This document shows, piece after piece, positions 43,701 through 49,700 of a stretch of DNA of 60,000 nucleotides. The notes below the pieces were generated by a model. That model had not been told where the DNA came from, did no database searches, and saw nothing but the letters and a program-made list of their open reading frames with translations. Position 1 is the first letter of the stretch. Every line of letters begins with the position of its first letter. This DNA comes from Apostichopus japonicus (Eukaryota > Echinodermata > Holothuroidea > Aspidochirotida > Stichopodidae): NCBI RefSeq assembly GCF_037975245.1, contig NC_092574.1, positions 16,161,213 to 16,221,212 on the forward strand, in the 5' to 3' direction. The translations under genes were made by a program, and so were the position numbers.

Positions 43701-46700
43701 AAGCATGAAAGGGAGTATTGTATTCATTGGTAGACCAAGCACCCGTACAAGTTGTCTTCTGTCCCTTAGTGTATTTAGGGGACCTCCTGTTCCACTTCAT
43801 TCCGTGACCAGGCCCACGGTTTTTAAGGTGGGAAGTGATGCTGTTGGTATAGATTTCTTAGAGGGATATGGTATCATTTCTTCACATATGGGATGAATTG
43901 CATGTTACCTAAGATGGAGAATATTACAAGGCTTCTAAAGTTGTAATAAACTTGTAATGGCGACTCATTTAATAGTAAACATGGAAAGGAATCACGTGTT
44001 AACCAATTATATCATATCACCATAAGAATCATCGACCAACAACGGCAAATCCTACCTTAGAAATCATGGACAGGGCCACAAATTGGCTTTGTTCTATCCC
44101 AATTTGGTCGATCCTTTTCGAAAAGGCAAATCAGATTTAAAAAAAAAAACATTTTATTTGGACTGTGTATTCATTTTCTGCCATGTATTTGACAATGTGT
44201 TTTTGTTTTGTTTTCTTTTATTGTTAAGTGCTATGATCATATTTGAAATAGAGCTATATCAAGCATTGTATTTATTAAGTCAGCCTTTGAATTTTGGAAT
44301 GGAATACAGTCTGCATTTAGCAAGCAAATCATCCACTTGCACCAAATATTAGACATATATAATAATCAGCAGTCAATTTTACTACGCTTTAATAAGCAAC
44401 CACAAAAGTGGGAGAAACCCGCAAGGGCTCATGGATTATAAGTTACACGTCGGGTGGATGCCAATTAAACATTTCAAATTAATTTTGAATCTTTCAATTA
44501 GAAAGTCATTTCAGATGGAAAAACTGAAGATTGCTCTTGGATGAGAAACCCACCTTGCTATGACACGGCCGGGTATCAAACCAGGATCCTCTCGATTGCT
44601 ATGCCTTATTGCTTTATCCACTCGGCCACAGCACCGGGATTATATATGAAAGTCATCAGTATTGCTACCAAGAAATGCTATAAATTCAAACAATGGTCAC
44701 TCATGATGAATTTCAGTGAAAACCGACCCTCAAGGTCCCGAGGGGTTCAGTACCTCTAAGGAATTACATCAGAAAGCAATTTTTTAGCCATTCTATAAGT
44801 TAGGAGTCAATTGTTCTAGTGGAACTTTAGTCAGCATTGTACCTTCTCTAATTTGGCTGAAAATCAAACTGTTTTTTATCATTGTTGCACCTCATATGAA
44901 AGTAAAATTGTTAACTACACAAACTGAGTGGAACATACCATGTTTCCTAAAATATCACATACCACAGGCGCGGCGGAACCGAAAAATTATTGGGGGGGCT
45001 AATGTGTGGAGACTATCTAAGCGGAGCGCCACCATCGGCTGGCGCGGAGCGTGCAAGAAAATTTTGGGTTTTTTTCAAACCCCCAGATGGCCGGAAACGG
45101 CACTTCCCGAGTGTTTTATGCTGCAAATACCTGGCCCTAAAATATGGGTCTCAAGCCTGCAATTTCTCAGATTGCACGTAAAAGTCTGTAAAAACATTGT
45201 AATTTGTATATTCGATGGTGTTTTAAGAGAATAGCTATTACTCGTAGTGTACTCGCAAAAACGTTTTTGAGTGTAGTAAGGGCAGTGGCGGAGCTAGAGT
45301 ATTGGTCAGGGAGGGCAAGAATGGTCTGTAGGGGCGCTTTCGACACTATCTAAGCGGAGCGCCACCATCGGCTGGCGCGGAGCGTGCAAGAAAATTTTGG
45401 GTTTTTTTCAAACCCCCAGATGGCCGGAAACGGCACTTCCCGAGTGTTTTATGCTGCAAATACCTGGCCCTAAAATATGGGTCTCAAGCCTGCAATTTCT
45501 CAGATTGCACGTAAAAGTCTGTAAAAACATTGTAATTTGTATATTCGATGGTGTTTTAAGAGAATAGCTATTACTCGTAGTGTACTCGCAAAAACGTTTT
45601 TGAGTGTAGTAAGGGCAGTGGCGGAGCTAGAGTATTGGTCAGGGAGGGCAAGAATGGTCTGTAGGGGCGCTTTCGACACTATCTAAGCGGAGCGCCACCA
45701 CAGGTTGGCGCGGAGCGTACAGAAATTTTTTGAGTAAAGATACTTCCTAGATTGCAGGAAATGACCCTCCCCGGGGCCTTGCTAATTTGCAGATAAACGG
45801 AGAATAAATAGGTGTCGTCGCCATTTTGTCGGCAAATTACACCAACAGAATATGACAAATGTCAATAGGTATATGAGAGCGCAATAAAATAGTCAAAAAT
45901 CGCGAATAAATAAAAAGTAGTGAAAAGCTGAAAAGGGCGCCAGCAGTCCATTTGAGTCCGTCAGTGGGGAAGCATCCGCCCCCTGACTGTATATATGGAC
46001 GCTCCGCCACTAAGTAAGGGGATGTTGGAGAACTGGCTGAAATGAGGCAAGTCATTGGCCTAAGACGAAGTTGTGTTACGCTTACCGGTACTCACACTCA
46101 CTGCTTCCAATTTTCACGGGGCGGTTGGGGTGACAATGTGGTCTATAGCCAGGGGACGGGCCGAGGGACCAGCGTCCCCCAGCAATTACTAAATTACTAC
46201 AGCAATTACACCTATATAGTATACGTGTGCATCGGACAGATCGACAAGTATGCATTGAAAAATGGGCAGATGCACTTTTCGGAGCCTTGGTAAATATTGG
46301 GGGGGCTTATCATGCATTTGCCCCCTCAACTTTTTCAGCAATTTTCAGTTTTTCAAGCCCCCCCGGTTCCGCCGCCACTGGCATACCAATGAAATTATAA
46401 AAAAGTCAGCATTTTACCTTTACAGGTTGGCTGAGCACCCGACCATGTTGCGCTGGCACTGCATGTCCTGCTGTTGATGTGACCGGGTGCAATGGAGTAG
46501 CCTTCAATACAGTCATAGACACAAGTACTTTGGTATTGGTTACCATTCGTACAGCTGACTGAACCATACGGTATGCCGGTCAGTGCTGGCTCACAATTCG
46601 CAGCTGCAAATAAAAACATAAAAATAACAGAAATGTAAAGCAAAGATAAATGATGAAACATGAACTTGACATGATTCATACATGGAAGTTTAATAAAAAG

Positions 46701-49700
46701 AGAGGTTTAAATTAATTAGCATAAAGACACGTCGCAGATGCAAAGTTCTTTTAAAGAAAATACATCAGGCAAGTAAGGCAATTTTTGGAAATATTTAATT
46801 GTCTTCTTTGAAAAGAGGAACATCACATTATTCAAATGATATATGTGGGCTTGCAATTAGGGGTCAACTTATTAAATAAATTAATTAAAAATTTCAACAG
46901 ATTTCTAATGAATTATCACACCCAACAAATGTACTTGACCAAAACATGGAGCATACATTATTATTATACCTGAACATTGAGCCCAAGTATTTGACCAATA
47001 GCCATATTCTGTACAGGTTGTGGATGAGGGTCCAACCAAGTTATATCCAGGCATACAATAGGTTTTACATTCCGATCCATAGATCAAGCCATGAGAGCAG
47101 GAGAGAAATCCATGTTTAGGCGCATCATGGGAGGAACATGTAACAACTGTTCAAACAGAAATATATGCAAACAACGTGATTAATTGATACATCATAGAAC
47201 ATAGCAAAGAACGAATATTAGCCTAAATTTACTCTAGTGAAGTAGTGGACATGCATACAAATTTAAGGGAGAGGGAGAACTTGGACTTCTAAGAAACTTG
47301 TGAGAAGGTGGATTGGTAAGGGTTGGGGGGGGGGGGGAGTTGGGTGGTGAATGTAGCCTGGGCTTTCCTTGTGGTATCTAGAATATTTGTAAATCACCAC
47401 TCAACCACCTTACACTAAGAATGATCAAAAAAATAATGAATTATATAGACTGCAGACAGTCAACAGTTTTTTCGCATTTTATCTACCAACTAGTCAAAAT
47501 GTATTCTTGCTTCTCTCTATTACAAGATTTAACACTCTTTTCTAATTTGGTTGACAAGTAAATGGAATCCCCACCCGCTTCTCCTCCCATTCGGTATTTG
47601 CTTGCTCCAAACTAGTAAATTAATCAGCAGAAATATTTGGTTAATTTTCACTGTTCTTTATGCAAGTCTGGGTGGACTTCAAGCAGCTGATAATTTCTTT
47701 TCCAGTACCTTTAAGTCTTTCGCTAATGATGCATTTTCTTTGGTTGTTAATTAAGCCAAAATAAACTTATAACCACCTCTGACATAAATTTTAAAGACAC
47801 AACCATCTTCCAGTATATTGCCAGCTCTGTCCTTGGCACTGTAAGAGATTTTGTGCGGAGAACCTTGTACTGTAAAGTAGTCTCCGGGAGCACCAGATCC
47901 AGTCCCTAACCATTTCCTGTAAGACTGAAAAGCTAGACAAAATAATAGCAACCCAAAACATAGTTCACATTTGAGAATGCAAGGAGAATCTGATCCCAGT
48001 TAAATTGGCCGAATAGTGTGAAACACTCACATAGTCAATAGGGGACCATTGCAATCTTCATCTCCCTCTTAAGGAGGAATCCTGATCCCGCAATTGTGAA
48101 GTATCAGTGAACAACTTTGTACAGTTTCTACAGCCAAACATTGAAACTTACGTTAAAAAACCACTGCCGTCATCACCAAATTCAACGTCAACCTTCTTGT
48201 CCCATCTGACCATTACTCCACTCTCCTTTGCATCCGCGATGACACGTTTATTTTTTGGACATTTTATGCGGTATGGTGGGCTACGGTCAGGCGCTGAAAT
48301 ATTACGAAGGAAATTTTAATCAAGAATTATTTCGAGGCAATGTTGCATCCATCTTTCTCTTCTAAAATGTACATTTATTATACTATCTCAATAGGTGGGA
48401 ATATCAGACAGGATAAGATGGCTCTTTAATAAGTCGGAGATACCACTGGGAAAGATCTTGATTTTCAAGACACTTAAATGTCAAGAGTTTGAATGATCTT
48501 GTCATTTTTGATGAGACAGGCTCTCAAAATATGTTACAGTACCCAGTTTCCCAAACTAAATTGTCTTGATTTCACTTAACTAGTATCTAAGACCTAAAAA
48601 CACCTATTCTATGCTCCATGGTGATGATTAATTGACTGATCTGATTGCAATTGATTGTAATTTGACTGATTTGAATGCAATTGATTGCACACTGAATAAA
48701 GGTTAGTAAACAACAACACACACATTTATCAAGCAAGACTAGTAGGAAACAAGTAATTTTGTGACTGAGAGGATTTTTACTGTCAGATTCCACCATAAAC
48801 ATCTTACACTGATCTAGTTTAGTGCCGCTTACGTTTTCCATCTAGAAAATTCTTAAGTCTATGAACCACTTCCCTCATCACAAATAACCAAATATATTGT
48901 TGCAGAATACAGACGCTGCTATACCTATTTGCCTTGTGTACCAACAGCATTTTGCTGTATATCTTATATCAGGTAGCATATTACAAGCATTTCTTGCAAT
49001 AACAAAAGTTAAACATCGATGGAGGCCCAGGCATTGCATAGGGTAAAAATATTGTCTTGTGCAATTAGTTTAGTTTAAAGACCCAAGGATCAGGAAAACT
49101 TACAAAATGCATATTTGAGACCCTATCCATGTTAGATCGTTGATGAACACCGGCTTATTTCAAGCCTTCTCTTTTCTTAAACGTGACGAGAGTGTATGCC
49201 CCAGCATCTGACCACTTTCTTAAATACTGAGGTAGGCAAAGAACCCATTCAACATCACTGCAGCCATGACGAACAAAATTGTTTCGAAACAAATTCCAGA
49301 AACAAACCCCATTTCCCAAATTCACAAACCAGCAATAACAAATCCACAGCATACTTCGCACATCACCACTGCACTGCAGCGATTTTCGAATAGGTCAAGA
49401 GATTCTGGCTCCTGGCGGAAGTTTGATCCTGGAACCTAAGGATTGTGAGGCAGACACTCTTACCGCTGAACCAAGCCTTTGGCAAGTTTTGGCAACTTGA
49501 TCAAGCTTGATAAAACTATCTATCTATATGGTCATTGGAAAGTATACTTGGGTGTATAGGGAGCAAAGAGGCATGCATTACCCATCACCCCTGTCTTCCC
49601 CTTCTGATCCTTGGTCATTTATTACCATAACAAATAACAGATTCAATTAATAGTTAATGATCCCAGATTTTGTATGGAGTGGGTAGAGGGGCAAGGAACA

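Larger units (their letters stand above)
44965..46380. mobile_element. hAT-like non-autonomous element, outer copy
   Basis: Terminal inverted repeats CAG-GCGCGGCGGAACC (left) and CAGTGGCGGCGGAACC (right, complement). Flanked by 8-bp duplications ACATACCA (44957-44964) and GCATACCA (46381-46388), one mismatch. The CAG-start and 8-bp duplication fit the hAT superfamily. No transposase frame. Its right end is repeated in opposite orientation at 59868-60000. Confidence 0.82.
42826..46417. other. 3.6-kb intron made largely of mobile elements
   Basis: Between exons 5 and 6. Holds the family B SINE, the family C SINE and the nested hAT-like elements. The part at 43260-44400 is AT-rich without recognised features. 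Confidence 0.6.

Noticed and set aside
44896-45234. 112-codon plus-strand open frame in the hAT-like element
   Set aside because: The element is non-autonomous; the frame has no transposase motif and is partly repeated by the 333-bp duplication.
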